DNA of 64,000 nucleotides from Blastococcus sp. TF02-09 (GTDB taxonomy: Bacteria > Actinomycetota > Actinomycetes > Mycobacteriales > Geodermatophilaceae), in the NCBI RefSeq assembly GCF_003319105.1, contig NZ_QOHH01000006.1, positions 1 through 64,000 on the forward strand, written 5' to 3'. How positions within the stretch are numbered: the first letter of the stretch is position 1; every line of letters starts with the position of its first letter. A program made the position numbers and the translations under genes. The notes beneath the pieces are model-generated. The model was not told the origin of the DNA. It did no database searches and saw nothing but the letters and a program-made list of their open reading frames with translations. Positions 30,228 to 40,032 of the stretch are shown in pieces.

Positions 30228-32345
30228 GTGGCTCGACGAGGCCAGCCCCAGACGGGGGCTCGCCGTACCGCCCCGCGGAACCAGCGCCGTGCCCGCGGGC
30301 CGGAGGACGTGATCTCCGTCCTCGCCCGCGCCGTGCGCGAGGTCGAGGGCGCCGTCCAGCGCGGCTCGGTCACCGCCTCGGTGCGCACGAAGTTCCAGGC
30401 CATCGCCCTGGTTGCGCGGGAGGAGCGCGCCCGGGTGCGGGCCGACGAGGAGAGCAGCCAGAGCCACAAGGCCGAGCAGCTCAAGCGCCTGGACGGCATC
30501 GCGACCATCCTGGCCAGGACGGCGGTCCGCGACTCCGGCCTGCTGGCCCTGCTCGGTGAGGACGCCGTCGTCTCCGGGTCGGCCCGCGCGCTCAGTGCCG
30601 AGATGCTGCGCGCCGCCGGCATCGAGCCGACTCCGGTCGAGCCCGCGCCGGTCGAGGTCGCGGAGGCGCCCGCGAGCGAGCGCCGCGTCGTCCCGCAGTC
30701 GGTGGTCTCGCGGCAGCTGGCCAACCCCTTCCTGGCCCCGGACTTCGAGGCGGCGCGCCAGGTCACCAGCCGGCCGCGCCGGCTGGCCGGCTGGGAGCTG
30801 CTCCAGCCGCTGTTCAACTCCTTCGAGCGGGCCGGCGGCGGCGCCCCGGCGTGCATGCCGCTGCCGTTCCCCACGGACCGGTTCACCCCGCCGGGCCTCC
30901 AGCTCATGCCGCACCAGGGGCAGCTCGTCGCCGCGGCCGCGGCGGGGCACCGCACCTTCCTGCTGGCCGACGAGCCCGGTCTGGGCAAGACCGCGCAGGC
31001 GCTGCTCGCGGCGGAGGCGTCGGACGCCTACCCCCTGCTGGTCGTGGTGCCGAACGTGGTGAAGACCAACTGGGCCCGCGAGGCCGGCCGCTGGACGCCG
31101 CACCGCAAGGCCACCGTCGTCCAGGGCGACGGCGAGACGGTCGACGGCTTCGCCGACATCGTCGTCGTCAACTACGAGGTGCTCGACCGCCACGTCGGCT
31201 GGCTCGGCGAGTTCGGCTTCCGCGGCATGGTCGTGGACGAGGCGCACTTCATCAAGAACAAGACCTCGCAGCGGTCGCAGAACGTGCTGCAGCTGTCCGA
31301 GCGCATCCGGCTGCGCACCGCGCGCCCGCTCCTGATGGCGCTGACCGGCACCCCGCTGATCAACGACATCGACGACTTCCGCGCCATCTGGCAGTTCCTC
31401 GGCTGGATCGACGACAGCAAGCCGCTCGGCGAGCTGATGGACTGTCTCGAGGCGACCGGCCTGACGCCCGCGGACCCCGGCTTCTACCCCGCGGCCCGGA
31501 AGTGCGTGATCGACCTCGGCATCGTCCGCCGGCGCAAGGTCGACGTCGCCGCGGACATCCCCGCGCGCCGCATCGCCGACCTGCCCGTCGAGCTCGACGA
31601 CAAGGCCGGCCGCTCCATCCGCGCCGCCGAGCGCGAGCTCGCCCGCCGGCTGGTCAAGCGCTACGAGAGCGCGCTGGCCGCGCGCGAGTCGGCCACCGTC
31701 GTCGAGGGCATCGACGCCGACCTGGTGCGCAAGGTCGCCGGGTGGGAGCTCAAGGACGCCGGCTCGTCGACCACCGGCGAGAACGTGTTCGGCATGATGC
31801 GGCGCATCGGTCAGGCGAAGGCCCCGTTGGCTGCCGACTACGCGGCCCAGCTCGCCCGCAGCGCCGGCAAGGTGGTGTTCTTCGCCAAGCACGTCGACGT
31901 CATGGACGTGGCCGAGGAGTCCTTCGAGCGGCAGGGGATCGCCTACGCCTCGATCCGCGGTGACCAGACGCCGTCGGCGCGGCAGCGCAACATCGACGCC
32001 TTCGTCAACGACCCCGAGGTCGCCGTGGCGGTCTGCTCCCTGACGGCGGCGGGGGTGGGGCTCAACCTGCAGGTGGCCTCGAACATCGTGCTGGCCGAGC
32101 TGTCCTGGACCGACGCCGAGCAGACGCAGGCGATCGACCGCAGCCACCGCATCGGCCAGACCATGCCCGTCACCGCCTGGCGGATCATCGCCGCGCAGAC
32201 CATCGACGCCCGCATCGCCGAGCTCATCGACAGCAAGGCGGGCCTGGCCGCGCGGGCGCTGGACGGGTCGGACGAGGTGTTCTCCTCCACCGACGTGCAG
32301 CTCGAGGCGCTCGTCGCGCTGCTCACCGCCGAGCTGTCGGCGTAG
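30228..32345 (+). CDS. SNF2-family DEAD/DEAH helicase (SMARCAL1-like)
   Basis: A 705-residue superfamily 2 ATPase that moves along duplex DNA. Walker A is ADEPGLGKTAQ near residue 248, motif II is VVDEAHFIKN near 336, motif III is LTGTPL near 373 and motif VI is DRSHRIGQ near 637. The first ~200 residues are helical and without a named domain; no HNH or zinc domain is attached. The GTG start follows GAGGAGGAG. It stands alone between the tRNA terminator and another hairpin at 32393. The compact architecture resembles annealing-helicase-type proteins. Confidence 0.9.
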   Translation: MARRGQPQTGARRTAPRNQRRARGPEDVISVLARAVREVEGAVQRGSVTASVRTKFQAIALVAREERARVRADEESSQSHKAEQLKRLDGIATILARTAVRDSGLLALLGEDAVVSGSARALSAEMLRAAGIEPTPVEPAPVEVAEAPASERRVVPQSVVSRQLANPFLAPDFEAARQVTSRPRRLAGWELLQPLFNSFERAGGGAPACMPLPFPTDRFTPPGLQLMPHQGQLVAAAAAGHRTFLLADEPGLGKTAQALLAAEASDAYPLLVVVPNVVKTNWAREAGRWTPHRKATVVQGDGETVDGFADIVVVNYEVLDRHVGWLGEFGFRGMVVDEAHFIKNKTSQRSQNVLQLSERIRLRTARPLLMALTGTPLINDIDDFRAIWQFLGWIDDSKPLGELMDCLEATGLTPADPGFYPAARKCVIDLGIVRRRKVDVAADIPARRIADLPVELDDKAGRSIRAAERELARRLVKRYESALAARESATVVEGIDADLVRKVAGWELKDAGSSTTGENVFGMMRRIGQAKAPLAADYAAQLARSAGKVVFFAKHVDVMDVAEESFERQGIAYASIRGDQTPSARQRNIDAFVNDPEVAVAVCSLTAAGVGLNLQVASNIVLAELSWTDAEQTQAIDRSHRIGQTMPVTAWRIIAAQTIDARIAELIDSKAGLAARALDGSDEVFSSTDVQLEALVALLTAELSA

Positions 32346-32392
32346 CCGGACACCTCCACAGGTTCCGGCGGGGCGCAAAGACGTCCGCGCGT

Positions 32393-32431
32393 AGTCGGAC
32401 TCTGCCCCGCGGGTGTGGGCAGAGCCCGACT
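32393..32431 (+). terminator. Hairpin downstream of the SNF2 helicase gene
   Basis: Fifteen-base arms (32393-32407 and 32417-32431) pair with one mismatch. It lies 48 bases after the stop codon, with no T tract. The rest of the 32346-32607 spacer holds nothing else I can identify apart from the P450 ribosome-binding site. Confidence 0.65.
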
Positions 32432-32607
32432 GTGTGGGGGAGCGGTCGCCGGCGGGGCCCTCCCTGCGTCTCCTGACGGGCGGGAGCTCATCGCTCTCGA
32501 CTTCGACGCCGTCGGCGCACGGCGACGTGCCGTCGAGTGTTGTGCGCCACCCTTCCGCTCTCTACCGTCAGCGCTGACCGTTTGTCTTCCGACAGTGAGG
32601 CGCGCCC

Positions 32608-33897
32608 GTGTCCGTGAACACCCCCGTCGATCCCGCGCAGTTCGACATCGAGGCGATCGATCTGTCCGACCGCGACTTCTGGGCGGAGCCGCCGGCGGTA
32701 CGGCACGCGGTCTTCGACAAGCTGCGGGCCGAGCGTCCGTTCGCCTTCTTCGACGAGCCGACCATGGAGGGCATGGAGCCGGGCCCCGGGTACTGGGCCG
32801 TCACCCGGCTCGCCGACCTCGACGCGATCAGCGCCCAGCCGGCCGTCTTCTGCTCGGGCCAGGGCGCGGTCTCGATCCAGGACATCCCGGCCGACCTCAG
32901 CGAGTTCTACGGCTCCATGATCAGCATGGACGACCCCCGGCACGCCCGGATCCGGCGGATCGTCGCCAAGACGTTCACCCCGCGGATGCTCGAGCAGGTC
33001 GTCGACTCCGTGGTCGGCATCGTGGACGACGTGCTGGCCGAGGCGCGGGCCAAGGCGGAGGCGGGGGACGGGTCCCTGGACGTCGTCGCCGACATCGCCG
33101 CGCCCATCCCGCTGCGGATCATCTGCGACATGATGGGCGTCCCCGAGCAGGACCGGGAGCTGGTCCTGAACGCCTCGAACACCATCCTCTCCGGCGGCGA
33201 CCCCGAGCTCACCGACGAGGCGGACCCGCTCACCGCGCTGATCGAGGCCGGCATGAACATGGCCGCGTTGATGGAGCGGCTCGCCGCGGAGCGGATCGAG
33301 AACCCCACCGACGATCTGACGACGGCGCTGGTGAACAGCGAGGTCGACGGCGAGAAGCTCACCCACCAGGAGATCGCCTCGTTCTTCATCCTGCTGCTCG
33401 TCGCCGGCAACGAGACCACCCGGACGGCCATCGCGCAGGGCCTGCTCGCGCTGTCGGAGAACCCGGAGCAGCGGGCCCGCTGGATGGCCGACCCGTCGAT
33501 GGACAAGGCCGCGGTCGAGGAGGTCGTCCGCTACGTCAGCCCCGTGACCTGGATGCGCCGCACCGCGACCCAGGACGGCGAGCTCAACGGGCACTCGTTC
33601 AAGGAAGGCGACAAGTTCCTGCTGTTCTACGCCGCGGCGAACCGCGACCCGGAGTCGTTCGAGAACCCGCACGCCCTGGACCTGGGCCGCAGTCCGAACA
33701 ACCACGTCGGCTTCGGCGGGCACGGGCCGCACTTCTGCCTGGGCGCCCACCTGGCGCGGCGCGAGCTCGCGGTGACCTTCCGCCGGCTGTTCGAGGTCTG
33801 CCCCGACCTGGAGATCACCGGCGAGCCCGCCCGGCTGCGCTCCTCGTTCGTCAACGGCCTCAAGCGGCTGCCGGCGCGCCTCACGGGGCAGCGATGA
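32608..33897 (+). CDS. Cytochrome P450
   Basis: A 429-residue soluble class I P450. The oxygen-binding helix I motif is AGNETTR, the K-helix ExxR is in EEVVRYV, and the haem-binding loop is FGGHGPHFCLGAHLAR with the cysteine near residue 376. Overall it resembles the CYP124/125/142 group that oxidises sterol side chains or branched lipids; that assignment is from similarity by eye. The GTG start follows GTGAGG by seven bases. It overlaps the ferredoxin gene by ATGA, giving it a dedicated electron donor. Confidence 0.94.
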   Translation: MSVNTPVDPAQFDIEAIDLSDRDFWAEPPAVRHAVFDKLRAERPFAFFDEPTMEGMEPGPGYWAVTRLADLDAISAQPAVFCSGQGAVSIQDIPADLSEFYGSMISMDDPRHARIRRIVAKTFTPRMLEQVVDSVVGIVDDVLAEARAKAEAGDGSLDVVADIAAPIPLRIICDMMGVPEQDRELVLNASNTILSGGDPELTDEADPLTALIEAGMNMAALMERLAAERIENPTDDLTTALVNSEVDGEKLTHQEIASFFILLLVAGNETTRTAIAQGLLALSENPEQRARWMADPSMDKAAVEEVVRYVSPVTWMRRTATQDGELNGHSFKEGDKFLLFYAAANRDPESFENPHALDLGRSPNNHVGFGGHGPHFCLGAHLARRELAVTFRRLFEVCPDLEITGEPARLRSSFVNGLKRLPARLTGQR

Positions 33898-34088
33898 GCC
33901 GGGTGCAGGTCGACCGGGAGCGCTGCGTCGGCTCGGGCGTGTGCGAGTCGATCGTCCCGGAGGTCTTCGAGATCGACGACGACGGCGTCCTCCAGGTGCT
34001 CCGCCAGGAGCCTCCCGCCGACGACCTGGACGGGGTCCGGGACGCCGTCCAGTCCTGCCCCGCGCGGGCGCTCGTGCTGGCGGAATGA
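33894..34088 (+). CDS. [3Fe-4S]-type ferredoxin
   Basis: A 64-residue ferredoxin. The cluster cysteines are in CVGSGVC near residues 11-17 and SCPARAL near 54. A residue other than Cys at the position where 4Fe-4S proteins have one makes it the three-cysteine P450-partner type. Coupled to the P450 gene by ATGA overlap; it should pass single electrons to that enzyme. Confidence 0.92.
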   Translation: MSRVQVDRERCVGSGVCESIVPEVFEIDDDGVLQVLRQEPPADDLDGVRDAVQSCPARALVLAE

Positions 34089-34120
34089 TCGAAGCGGCCG
34101 CTCGCGGGTAGGAGCCGACC

Positions 34121-34411
34121 ATGGAACCCACGGTCACGAACGCCCCGGACGCCGGCCGCTACGAGATCCGCGACGGCGACCGGCTGCTGGGCCACGCCGA
34201 CTACCGCCGGGAGGGGTCCACCTTCGTGTTCACGCACACGGAGGTGGACCCCGACGCCGGGCACTCCGGCCTCGGCAGCACCCTCGTCCGCGCCGCGCTC
34301 GACGACGTCCGGGCCCAGGGCGGGTCGGTCGTCCCGCAGTGCTCGTTCGTGCGCGGCTGGATCGGCAAGCATCAGGACTACGCCGACCTGGTGGCCGGGT
34401 CGGAGAGCTGA
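34121..34411 (+). CDS. Small GNAT-type N-acetyltransferase
   Basis: A 96-residue protein of the short GNAT family (YjdJ/NATD1-like). It has the acetyl-CoA-binding GHSGLGSTLVRAALDD segment and the conserved VVPQCSFVRGWIGKH. The ATG start is at 34121. The substrate is unknown. Confidence 0.88.
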   Translation: MEPTVTNAPDAGRYEIRDGDRLLGHADYRREGSTFVFTHTEVDPDAGHSGLGSTLVRAALDDVRAQGGSVVPQCSFVRGWIGKHQDYADLVAGSES

Positions 34412-34464
34412 CGCCTCCGTCGGGCGGGAACGGGGCCGGGCCGCGCACTCCGTAGGCTCGGGCC

Positions 34465-34485
34465 GTGACCTTGGAGCGACCGTGA
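34465..34485 (+). other. Six-codon leader ORF overlapping the map start
   Basis: A GTG (34465) six bases after TAGGCT (34453-34458) opens a frame of six codons (VTLERP) whose TGA overlaps the map GTG as GTGA. The frame also contains the GGAG that can serve as Shine-Dalgarno for map. A leaderless mini-ORF that loads ribosomes for map is plausible; not proven. Confidence 0.45.
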
Positions 34486-35252
34486 TCGAGCTGCGCACCC
34501 CCGGCGAGCTGGATGCGATGCGCGCGGCCGGAGCGGTGGTCGCCGACATGCACGCCGCCGTCCGGGCCCTGGCCGCACCCGGGGTCCGGCTGACCCAGCT
34601 GGACGCCGTCGCCCGGGACGTCCTCTCCGACGCCGGTGCGACTTCGCCGTTCCTCGGGTACGCGCCGCTGTCGACCACCCCGCCGTTCCCGGGCGTCGTC
34701 TGCCTGTCGGTCAACGACGTCGCCCTGCACGGCATCCCCACGCCCGAGGTCCTCGACGACGGCGACCTGCTCAGCGTCGACGCCGGCGCGGTGCTCGACG
34801 GCTGGGTGGGCGATGCCGCGATCACCTTCCCGATCGGCACCCCGCGGCCCGAGGACCTGACGCTGATCGAGACCACCGAGCGGGCGCTGGCGGCCGGCAT
34901 CGCCGCGGCCGTCGTCGGCAACCGGATCGGCGACATCTCCGCCGCGATCGGTGCGGTCGGCCGGGCCGGCGGGTGTGGCATCAACACCGACCAGGGCGGC
35001 CACGGGGTCGGGCGGCAGATGCACGAGCCGCCGTCGGTGCCGAACGAGGGCCGGCCCGGCCGTGGGGTGAAGCTCCGGGCGGGGCTGGTCATCGCCATCG
35101 AGCCGTGGTTCCTGGCCGGCGGCAGCGACGACTACACCGTGGACGCCGACGGGTGGACGCTGCGCAGCGCCGACGGGAGCCGTGCCGCCCACGTCGAGCA
35201 CACCGTCGCCGTCACCGACGACGGGCCCCGCATCCTCACGCTGCCCCGATGA
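34482..35252 (+). CDS. map: Type I methionine aminopeptidase
   Basis: A 256-residue enzyme removing the initiator methionine from nascent proteins. The metal ligands are visible: Asp in SVDAGAVLDG, Asp in VGDAAITF, His in GGHGVGRQMH, Glu in IAIEPWF and Glu in HVEHTVAV. There is no N-terminal extension. The GTG is placed by GGAG five bases upstream and by overlap with the six-codon leader frame. Actinobacteria often carry two map genes; this is not beside secY or adk, so it is probably the extra copy. Confidence 0.94.
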   Translation: MIELRTPGELDAMRAAGAVVADMHAAVRALAAPGVRLTQLDAVARDVLSDAGATSPFLGYAPLSTTPPFPGVVCLSVNDVALHGIPTPEVLDDGDLLSVDAGAVLDGWVGDAAITFPIGTPRPEDLTLIETTERALAAGIAAAVVGNRIGDISAAIGAVGRAGGCGINTDQGGHGVGRQMHEPPSVPNEGRPGRGVKLRAGLVIAIEPWFLAGGSDDYTVDADGWTLRSADGSRAAHVEHTVAVTDDGPRILTLPR

Positions 35253-35265
35253 CGGGACCGGGCCG

Positions 35266-35862
35266 GTGCGCGAGGCGCTGATCATCGACCTGGACGGCGT
35301 CCTCCGCAGCTGGGCCGGGCAGCGGACCGCCGCCATCGAACGGCGGTACGGCCTGCCCGCCGGGTCGCTCACCGCCGTCGCCTTCGCCCCCGACCGACTG
35401 GTTCCTGCGGTCACGGGCCGGACCACCGATGCCGCCTGGCGTGCCGGTGTCGCGGAGGAGCTGACCAGGCGGCACGGTGCCCGAGGCGAGGACGCGGTGC
35501 GCGAGTGGTCCGCGCCGGTGGGTGAGGTGGACGACGACGTGCTCGCGGTCGTGCGGGCGCAGCGCACCGTGCGCACGGTCGCGCTGCTGAGCAACGCCAC
35601 CGATCGGTTGCGGTCCGACCTGCGGGCGCTGTCCCTGGTCGAGGAGTTCGACGCCGTCTTCAGCAGCGCCGAGCTCGGGGTCGCGAAACCCGACCCGGAG
35701 GTGTTCGTACGGGTCTGTGCGGCGCTCGGCCGCGCGCCGGAGCAGTGCCTGTTCGTGGATGACTCCGCCGAGCACGTGGCCGCCGCCGCGGCGCTGGGTC
35801 TGCGTGCGCACCACTACCGCTCCGTCGCGGGCCTCAGCGACTTCCTCGATCGCTGGAGCTGA
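35266..35862 (+). CDS. HAD-family hydrolase
   Basis: A 198-residue haloacid dehalogenase-like phosphatase. Motif I is IIDLDGVL near residues 6-13, motif II LLSNAT, motif III the lysine in GVAKPDPEVF, and motif IV LFVDDSAEHV. The cap is of the helical C1 type. Substrate unknown. The GTG start lies 13 bases after map, so the two may be co-transcribed. Its 3' end overlaps the convergent GNAT gene by 29 bases. Confidence 0.88.
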   Translation: MREALIIDLDGVLRSWAGQRTAAIERRYGLPAGSLTAVAFAPDRLVPAVTGRTTDAAWRAGVAEELTRRHGARGEDAVREWSAPVGEVDDDVLAVVRAQRTVRTVALLSNATDRLRSDLRALSLVEEFDAVFSSAELGVAKPDPEVFVRVCAALGRAPEQCLFVDDSAEHVAAAAALGLRAHHYRSVAGLSDFLDRWS

Positions 35863-36406
35863 GCGGGCGGGCCAGCTCGACCTCCGGCCCGATGCTGCCC
35901 GTGAACCGGACACCGGTGTCCCGGAAGCCGGCCTTCTCGTAGAAGCGCCGGGCGCGGGCGTTGTCCGCGTGCACGTTCAGCCGCACGCGGGGGAGCTGCT
36001 GGGCGCCCAGCCAGTCCGTGACCGCCTCGAACAGCCGGTCCATCACCTGCCGGCCGCGGTGGTCGGGGTGCAGGTAGACCCCCACGACGTGCCCACCCGA
36101 CTCCTCGACGACCGATCCGCCGACGTCCACGGCGCCGGCCCGCTCGACCAGCGCGACGGCGGTGCCGACCCAGGTGCCGTCGTCGGCGATCGCGACGAAC
36201 TGGCGGGCGACCGCGTCCGGGCCGGCGTCGACGGCCGACCCGCGGGCCCGGTCGCGCCAGAACTCCTCGGGTCGGGCGGCGGCCTGCTCGTAGGTCTCCA
36301 GGAACGCCTGGGGCGCGGCGGGGTCGCACAGCGCCTCCAGCCGCAGCGCCCGGATCTCGCGCCACTCGTGCGCCCGCACCGGCCGGACGGTGTACGGCGC
36401 GGTCAT
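35834..36406 (-). CDS. GNAT family N-acetyltransferase
   Basis: A 190-residue acetyltransferase. The acetyl-CoA loop is VYLHPDHRGRQVMDRLFEA near residues 113-131, and the C-terminal NVHADNARARRFYEKAGF is the typical GNAT motif B. The ATG overlaps the stop of metB (ATGA), so it is the third gene of the leftward cbs-metB-GNAT operon. The substrate is not evident; an amino-acid-related acceptor would fit the context. Confidence 0.88.
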   Translation of the reverse strand: MTAPYTVRPVRAHEWREIRALRLEALCDPAAPQAFLETYEQAAARPEEFWRDRARGSAVDAGPDAVARQFVAIADDGTWVGTAVALVERAGAVDVGGSVVEESGGHVVGVYLHPDHRGRQVMDRLFEAVTDWLGAQQLPRVRLNVHADNARARRFYEKAGFRDTGVRFTGSIGPEVELARPLSSSDRGSR

Positions 36407-37542
36407 GAGCCCAGTGCCTGCTCGAGGTCTCCGATCAGGTCGTCGACGTCCTCGATGCCGACCGACAGGCGGACCAGGTCGGCGGGCACCTCCAGCGGCG
36501 AGCCGGCGGCGCTGGCGTGGGTCATGCGGCCGGGGTGCTCGATCAGCGACTCGACGCCGCCGAGCGATTCGGCCAGCGTGAACAGCTGCGTCCGCTCGCA
36601 CACGCGGAGCGCGGCCTCCTCGCCGTCCCGGAGCCGGAAGGAGACCATCCCGCCGAAGCCGGACATCTGCCTGGCGGCGGTGGCGTGGCCAGGGTGGTCG
36701 GGCAGGCCGGGGTAGAGCACCGCCGACACGTCGGACCGGGCGGCCAGGAACTCGGCGACCCGGGCGGCGTTGGTGCAGTGCCGGTCCATCCGCACCCCGA
36801 GGGTCTTGAGGCTGCGCAGCACCATCCACGCGTCGAACGGGCCGGCCACCGCGCCCATCGCGTTGTGGTTGTAGGCCAGCTGCGCGCCCAGCTCGGCGTC
36901 GCGGGTCACCAGCGCACCGCCGACGACGTCGGAGTGGCCGCCCAGGTACTTCGTCGTCGAGTGCACGACGACGTCGGCGCCCAGCGTCAGCGGCCGCTGC
37001 AGGTAGGGCGAGGCGAAGGTGTTGTCGACGACGAGCAGCGCCCCGGCCTCGTGCGCGACGGCCGCCGTCGCCTCGATGTCGGTGATGTTCAGCAGCGGGT
37101 TGCTGGGGGTCTCGCACCAGACGACGCGGGTGGTGGGCCGGATCGCGGCGCGGAGCGCGTCGGGGTCGTCCAGGTGGACCGGCGTGTGCTCCAGCCCCCA
37201 CTCCGACAGCACGCGGGAGATCAGCCGGAAGGTGCCGCCGTAGGCGTCCCCGCCCAGGACGACGTGGTCACCGGCCCGGCAGACGGTGCGCAGCAGGGTG
37301 TCCTCGGCGGCGAGGCCCGAGGCGAACGCCAGCGCGGTCGTGCCCTCCTCGAGGGCGGCCAGCGCGGCGTGCAGGGTGTCGCGGGTCGGGTTGCCGCTGC
37401 GGCTGTACTCGTAGCCGCCGCGCAGCCCGCCGACGCCGTCCTGCTTGTAGGTCGTCGTGAGGTGCAGCGGCGGGATGACCGCACCGGTCGCCGGGTCGGG
37501 GTCCTGGCCCGCGTGGATCGCGCGGGTGTTGAAGCCGGTCAT
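36403..37542 (-). CDS. metB: Cystathionine gamma-synthase / gamma-lyase
   Basis: A 379-residue PLP enzyme of the Cys/Met metabolism family. The PLP lysine is in [16 protein letters not shown] near residue 197; [14 protein letters not shown] and the C-terminal [16 protein letters not shown] are the family signatures. It makes cystathionine from an acyl-homoserine and cysteine, and in actinobacteria may also cleave cystathionine. Coupled by ATGA overlaps to the CBS gene upstream and the GNAT gene downstream, which favours reverse transsulfuration. Confidence 0.93.
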   Translation of the reverse strand: MTGFNTRAIHAGQDPDPATGAVIPPLHLTTTYKQDGVGGLRGGYEYSRSGNPTRDTLHAALAALEEGTTALAFASGLAAEDTLLRTVCRAGDHVVLGGDAYGGTFRLISRVLSEWGLEHTPVHLDDPDALRAAIRPTTRVVWCETPSNPLLNITDIEATAAVAHEAGALLVVDNTFASPYLQRPLTLGADVVVHSTTKYLGGHSDVVGGALVTRDAELGAQLAYNHNAMGAVAGPFDAWMVLRSLKTLGVRMDRHCTNAARVAEFLAARSDVSAVLYPGLPDHPGHATAARQMSGFGGMVSFRLRDGEEAALRVCERTQLFTLAESLGGVESLIEHPGRMTHASAAGSPLEVPADLVRLSVGIEDVDDLIGDLEQALGS

Positions 37543-38933
37543 GAGCCGACCGTAGGCGCGAGCCCGGCGATGTGTCCGAGCACGTCCTGGCGGGTGACGA
37601 CGCCGGCCGGCTTGCCGTCGACGTGCACCAGCAGGGCGTCCGCGCCGCCGAGCTGGGCCACCGCCGCGCTGACCGCCTCACCCGAGCCGACGATCGGCAG
37701 GGGCGGCGACATGTGCTTCTCGACGCGGTCGGCCAGCGTCGCCTTCCCGGCGAACAGCGCGTCGAGCAGCGTCTTCTCGTCGATGGACCCGACCACCTCG
37801 CCGGCGGTGACCGGCGGCTCGGCGCGCACGACGGGCAGCTGGCTGACGCCGTACTCGCGGAGGATGTCGATGGCGTCGCGGACGGTCTCGTTCGGGTGCG
37901 TGTGCACCAGCGTCGGGGTGCTGCCGCCCTTGGCCTCGAGCAGCTCGCCGATGGTCTCGCCGCCGGCGGCCTCGAGGAAGCCGTAGTCGGCCATCCAGGT
38001 GTCGTTGAAGATCTTGTTCAGGTAGCCGCGGCCGCCGTCGGGCAGGAGCACCACGAGGACGTCGTCCTTGGTCAGCCGCTCGGCCACCCGGAGCGCGGCG
38101 ACGACGGCCATGCCGCACGAGCCGCCGACGAGCAGCCCCTCCTCGCGGGCCAGCCGGCGCGTCATCGCGAAGGAGTCGCCGTCGGAGACGGCGATGATCT
38201 CGTCGGCGACGTCCTGGTCGTAGGTGCTCGGCCAGAAGTCCTCGCCGACGCCCTCCACGAGGTACGGACGGCCGGTGCCGCCGGAGTAGACCGAGCCCTC
38301 CGGATCGGCGCCGATGACCTGCACCCGTCCGCCGGAGGACTCCTTGAGGTAGCGGCCGACGCCGCTGATGGTGCCGCCGGTGCCCGCCCCCGTGACGAAG
38401 TAGGTGATCCGGCCGTCGGTCTGCGCCCACAGCTCGGGGCCGGTCGTCTCGTAGTGCGAGCGCGGGTTGTTCGGGTTGGAGTACTGGTCGGGCTTCCAGG
38501 CGCCGGGCGTCTCGCGGCTGAGCCGGTCGGAGACCGAGTAGTACGACCGCGGGTCGGCCGGGTCGACGGCGGTGGGGCAGACGACCACCTCGGCGCCGTA
38601 GGCCTTGAGCACGTTGATCTTCTCCTGCCCGACCTTGTCGGGGCAGACGAAGATGCAGCGGTAGCCGCGCTGCTGGGCGACCAGGGCCAGGCCGATGCCG
38701 GTGTTGCCGCTGGTCGGCTCTACGATCGTGCCGCCGGGCTTCAGCTCGCCGCTGGCCTCGGCGGCGTCGACCATGCGGACCGCGATCCGGTCCTTCACCG
38801 AGCCGCCGGGGTTGAGGTACTCGACCTTGGCCAGCACCAGCGGGGCGTCGGGACCCAGGTCGCGGGTGACCGAGGACAGCCGCACCAGCGGGGTGTTGCC
38901 GACCAGGTGGACGACGGACTCGGCGTACTGCAC
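37539..38933 (-). CDS. cbs: Cystathionine beta-synthase
   Basis: A 464-residue PLP enzyme with an OASS-like catalytic domain (residues 1-~320) and a C-terminal pair of CBS (Bateman) domains (~340-460). The PLP lysine is in [11 protein letters not shown], the phosphate loop is GTGGTISG, and the substrate loop is [10 protein letters not shown]. It condenses serine and homocysteine into cystathionine. No haem-binding N-terminus is present, as usual in bacteria. The GTG at 38933 follows GAGGAGG; a longer frame to 39101 is the promoter region of the divergent gene. Confidence 0.94.
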   Translation of the reverse strand: MQYAESVVHLVGNTPLVRLSSVTRDLGPDAPLVLAKVEYLNPGGSVKDRIAVRMVDAAEASGELKPGGTIVEPTSGNTGIGLALVAQQRGYRCIFVCPDKVGQEKINVLKAYGAEVVVCPTAVDPADPRSYYSVSDRLSRETPGAWKPDQYSNPNNPRSHYETTGPELWAQTDGRITYFVTGAGTGGTISGVGRYLKESSGGRVQVIGADPEGSVYSGGTGRPYLVEGVGEDFWPSTYDQDVADEIIAVSDGDSFAMTRRLAREEGLLVGGSCGMAVVAALRVAERLTKDDVLVVLLPDGGRGYLNKIFNDTWMADYGFLEAAGGETIGELLEAKGGSTPTLVHTHPNETVRDAIDILREYGVSQLPVVRAEPPVTAGEVVGSIDEKTLLDALFAGKATLADRVEKHMSPPLPIVGSGEAVSAAVAQLGGADALLVHVDGKPAGVVTRQDVLGHIAGLAPTVGS

Positions 38934-39027
38934 GGTGGGCCTCCTCGGGGGTCCCGGCCACCGGAACCCGATCGTCACCATCCCACCAGAGGTGCCCATA
39001 CCGGTCACCTGGGACCAGGATGCGGGC

Positions 39028-40032
39028 ATGACGCTTCCAGTACCCACCCGCACCCTCGGCGGCCTCACTGTCTCCGCACTCGGTCTCGGCTGCATGGGCA
39101 TGAGCCAGAGCTACGGCGCGGCCGACCGCTCCGAGTCCCTCGCGACGATCCACCGGGCGCTCGACCTCGGCATCACCTTCCTCGACACCTCCGACGTCTA
39201 CGGCGACGGGCACAACGAGGAGCTCGTCGGCGAGGCGATCGCCGGCCGCCGCGACGAGGTGCAGCTGGCCACGAAGTTCTCCATCTCCCGGGACGAGCGC
39301 GGCCGGATGCGCATCGACGGCCGGCCGGAGAACGTGCGGGCCTGCGCCGAGGCCAGCCTGCGGCGGCTCGGCGTCGACGTCATCGACCTCTACTACCAGC
39401 ACCGGGTCGACTCGAAGGTCCCGATCGAGGACACCGTCGGCGCCATGGCCGAGCTCGTGCAGGAGGGCAAGGTCCGCCACCTCGGGCTGTCGGAGGCCAG
39501 CGCCGCCTCCATCCGCCGCGCCGTCGCCGTGCACCCCATCGCGGCGCTGCAGAGCGAGTGGTCGCTGTGGACCCGTGACCTGGAGGCGGAGGTCCTGGGC
39601 GTCGCCCGCGAGCACGGCATCGGCATCGTCCCGTTCAGCCCGCTGGGGCGCGGCTTCCTCACCGGCGCGATCACCAGCCCGGACGACTTCGGCGACGACG
39701 ACTTCCGCAAGAACCAGCCCCGCTTCCAGGGCGAGGCGTTCCAGGCCAACCTGCGCCTGGTCGACGCCGTCCGCGAGATGGCCGCCGAGAAGGGCGTCTC
39801 GGCCGGGCAGCTGGCCCTGGCCTGGGTGCTGGCCCAGGGCGACGACGTCGTGCCCATCCCCGGCACGAAGCGGCGCAGCTACCTGGAGGAGAACGCCGGC
39901 GCCCTGGCCGTGCAGCTCTCCGCCGAGGACCTGGCGCGCCTCGAGGCGATCGCGCCGCCCGGTGCGGCGTCGGGCACCCGGTACCCCGACAGCGGCTACG
40001 CCTACGGCGACAGCCCGGAGCGCGCCGCGTGA
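39028..40032 (+). CDS. Aldo/keto reductase
   Basis: A 334-residue NADPH-dependent oxidoreductase with an (alpha/beta)8 barrel. The catalytic tetrad is visible: Asp and Tyr in [11 protein letters not shown], Lys in LATKF, His in YYQHRVD. The NADPH-binding [16 protein letters not shown] is near residue 285. It resembles the AKR13 type (pyridoxal reductase-like). Substrate unknown. It is the first of three genes joined by GTGA overlaps. Confidence 0.93.
   Translation: MTLPVPTRTLGGLTVSALGLGCMGMSQSYGAADRSESLATIHRALDLGITFLDTSDVYGDGHNEELVGEAIAGRRDEVQLATKFSISRDERGRMRIDGRPENVRACAEASLRRLGVDVIDLYYQHRVDSKVPIEDTVGAMAELVQEGKVRHLGLSEASAASIRRAVAVHPIAALQSEWSLWTRDLEAEVLGVAREHGIGIVPFSPLGRGFLTGAITSPDDFGDDDFRKNQPRFQGEAFQANLRLVDAVREMAAEKGVSAGQLALAWVLAQGDDVVPIPGTKRRSYLEENAGALAVQLSAEDLARLEAIAPPGAASGTRYPDSGYAYGDSPERAA

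Noticed and set aside
32346-32607. A small RNA gene between the SNF2 helicase and the P450
   Set aside because: There is one terminator-like hairpin but no recognisable promoter before it, and no known RNA fold.
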